Assembly: GCA_039033215.1 (NCBI GenBank)
Contig: JBCCDA010000077.1
Span: forward strand, 1 to 22,380
DNA: 22,380 bases
Reading direction: 5' to 3'
From: Thermohalobaculum sp039033215
GTDB lineage: Bacteria > Pseudomonadota > Alphaproteobacteria > Rhodobacterales > Rhodobacteraceae
A program made the position numbers and the translations under genes. Below are positions 21,260 to 22,380 of the stretch, one piece after another; within the stretch, counting starts at the first letter, position 1; the number at the start of each line of letters is the position of its first letter. The notes beneath the pieces are model-generated. The model saw only the letters and a program-made list of their open reading frames with translations, made no database searches and was not told the DNA's origin.

Positions 21260-22380
21260 CAGTGGCCTCCCCCGATTGCGAACCAGGTGATTATCAGGCT
21301 CACCCCGATCAGCATCACGAAGGCATAGTGGAACAGGAAGCCCGATTGCAGGCGCCCCGCGCGGCGCGTCATCCAGGGCACGAGACCCATCGCGAGCCCG
21401 TTCAGGAAGCCGTCGATCGTGTTGCCGTCACCGCGCTTCCAGAAGAAGCGGCCGACCCACATCACGGGGCGCACAAAGAGGAAATCGTAGATCTCGTCGA
21501 AGTACCACTTGTTCAGCAGGAACTGGTGGAGCACCTGATGACGCTCGGCCAGGTCCTTGTGCGATCCGTACGGGATTGCCAGGAACAGCATGGCCATGGC
21601 CACGCCGATCGGCACGGCGATGTACCAGGGCACAGATGCGAAGATCAGGAAGAGGCCTGCGAGAACGCCAAAGCCCACGCGCATCCAGACCGGGCTGCGC
21701 ATGTAGCTCGACACCGCGATGCCAAGGCCCAGCAGCATGGCGACAAACGGCGACACCTTCACCCAGTAGGGCACGTGGTGTGCGGCCTCGAGGATCGAGA
21801 TGCCGTGGCCATCGTGCATGACCGTCTGGATGCTGGCGATGGATCCTGCCCACCATTCTTCTTCGATCTTCCCAACGAACTCGGGGTAGAAGACCATCCC
21901 TGCCGCGAAAGAGCCGATCGCCAACACGACGAGCGGGATCAGCATGACGTTCGGGCTTTCGTGCGCGTGATCGAACGTGTGGTGGTCCGCCCGCGTCTGA
22001 CCGTGGAAGGTCAGGAAGATCAGGCGCCACGAATAGAACGATGTCATGACCGCACCGATGATCAGCATCCAGAACGCATACATGCCTGCGCCAGTATGGG
22101 CAGCGAAAGCCGTCTCGACGATCATGTCCTTGGAGAGGAACCCGGCGAACCCCAGCGGCGTCCCGCCAAAGTAGACCAGAGGAACCCCGACCCCCGTGAT
22201 CGCCACCGTCCCGATCACCATCATCCAGTAGGTGAGCGGGATCTTCTCCTTCAACCCGCCCATCTTGCGCATGTCCTGCTCGTGGTGCATCGCGTGGATC
22301 ACCGAGCCTGCCCCGAGGAACAGCAGCGCCTTGAAGAACGCGTGTGTAAAGAGGTGGAACATCGCGGCCTCGTAGGCGCC
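21259..22380 (-). CDS. nuoL: NADH-quinone oxidoreductase subunit L, C-terminal part (5' end outside window)
   Basis: NuoL is the distal proton-pumping subunit of complex I and carries the long lateral helix. The frame is open to the right edge (AYEAAMFHLFTHAFFKALLFLGAGSVIHA), so the start and N-terminal half of the antiporter module lie outside. The visible 373 residues include MRKMGGLKEKIPLTYWMM, FAGFLSKDMIVE, SFYSWRLIFLTFHG, a helix-rich C-terminal section and the end FAIGGGH. The internal ATG at 22362 is not the start. The stop overlaps the nuoM start by one base. Confidence 0.96.
   Translation of the reverse strand, partial: GAYEAAMFHLFTHAFFKALLFLGAGSVIHAMHHEQDMRKMGGLKEKIPLTYWMMVIGTVAITGVGVPLVYFGGTPLGFAGFLSKDMIVETAFAAHTGAGMYAFWMLIIGAVMTSFYSWRLIFLTFHGQTRADHHTFDHAHESPNVMLIPLVVLAIGSFAAGMVFYPEFVGKIEEEWWAGSIASIQTVMHDGHGISILEAAHHVPYWVKVSPFVAMLLGLGIAVSSYMRSPVWMRVGFGVLAGLFLIFASVPWYIAVPIGVAMAMLFLAIPYGSHKDLAERHQVLHQFLLNKWYFDEIYDFLFVRPVMWVGRFFWKRGDGNTIDGFLNGLAMGLVPWMTRRAGRLQSGFLFHYAFVMLIGVSLIITWFAIGGGH

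Noticed and set aside
19625..21328. Long open frame on the plus strand across nuoM
   Set aside because: It lies opposite an unmistakable NuoM; the product is a His/Arg/Gln/Glu-rich shadow.
1..22380. Horizontally acquired island, defence system or biosynthetic cluster
   Set aside because: Base composition looks even, genes are mostly housekeeping, and no integrase, transposase, toxin-antitoxin or nuclease-effector cluster is visible.

Overview
The window looks like core chromosome of a marine alphaproteobacterium of the Rhodobacterales (Roseobacter group). The evidence is uniformly high GC, the gene run nuoL-nuoM-nuoN-birA-coaX-rnj ending in an RNase J, alphaproteobacterial TatABC proteins, and a DMSP-demethylase-like protein. 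I see no tRNA, rRNA, CRISPR array, insertion sequence or phage module. All assignments come from reading the sequence; no database search was run.

Layout, left to right. (1) 1-513: C-terminal part of an unrecognised cysteine-containing protein. (2) 601-3798, plus strand: surE, pcm, an NlpD-type lipoprotein and a small SAM methyltransferase, tightly packed. (3) 3795-6282, minus strand: tatA, tatB, tatC and an AAA-type ATPase (DUF815-like), with overlapping genes. Region 3 runs head-on into region 2, and the two stop codons overlap in one CTAG. (4) 6401-9723: an Fe3+/polyamine-type ABC ATPase (minus) divergent from a DmdA-like methyltransferase (plus), followed by a PstB-like ATPase without its permease partners. 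(5) 9835-11442: prfC, preceded by a four-unit 11-bp direct repeat resembling a PHO box and by a promoter that would start transcription on the ATG itself. (6) 11447-13366, minus strand: a signal-less amidase with an SH3b domain and a DUF318/ArsP-type permease whose promoter overlaps a 22-bp dyad. (7) 13574-15010, plus strand: an RhlE-like DEAD-box helicase. (8) 15014-22380, minus strand: a compact operon transcribed nuoL (partial), nuoM, nuoN, birA, coaX, rnj.

How the genes work together. Region 2 groups stationary-phase and repair functions (SurE, Pcm) with a cell-wall amidase activator. Region 3 is the twin-arginine export system. Region 8 links the proton-pumping arm of complex I with biotin ligation, CoA synthesis and RNA decay. 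The DEAD-box helicase and RNase J are convergent neighbours and both act on RNA, but the sequence does not show that they cooperate.

I did not find a clearly new multi-gene system. The observations most worth a second look are regulatory: the PHO-box-like array and leaderless arrangement before prfC, the promoter/operator overlap at the permease, and the fact that all three convergent gene pairs end within 0-4 bp of each other inside small dyads, leaving no room for ordinary terminators.
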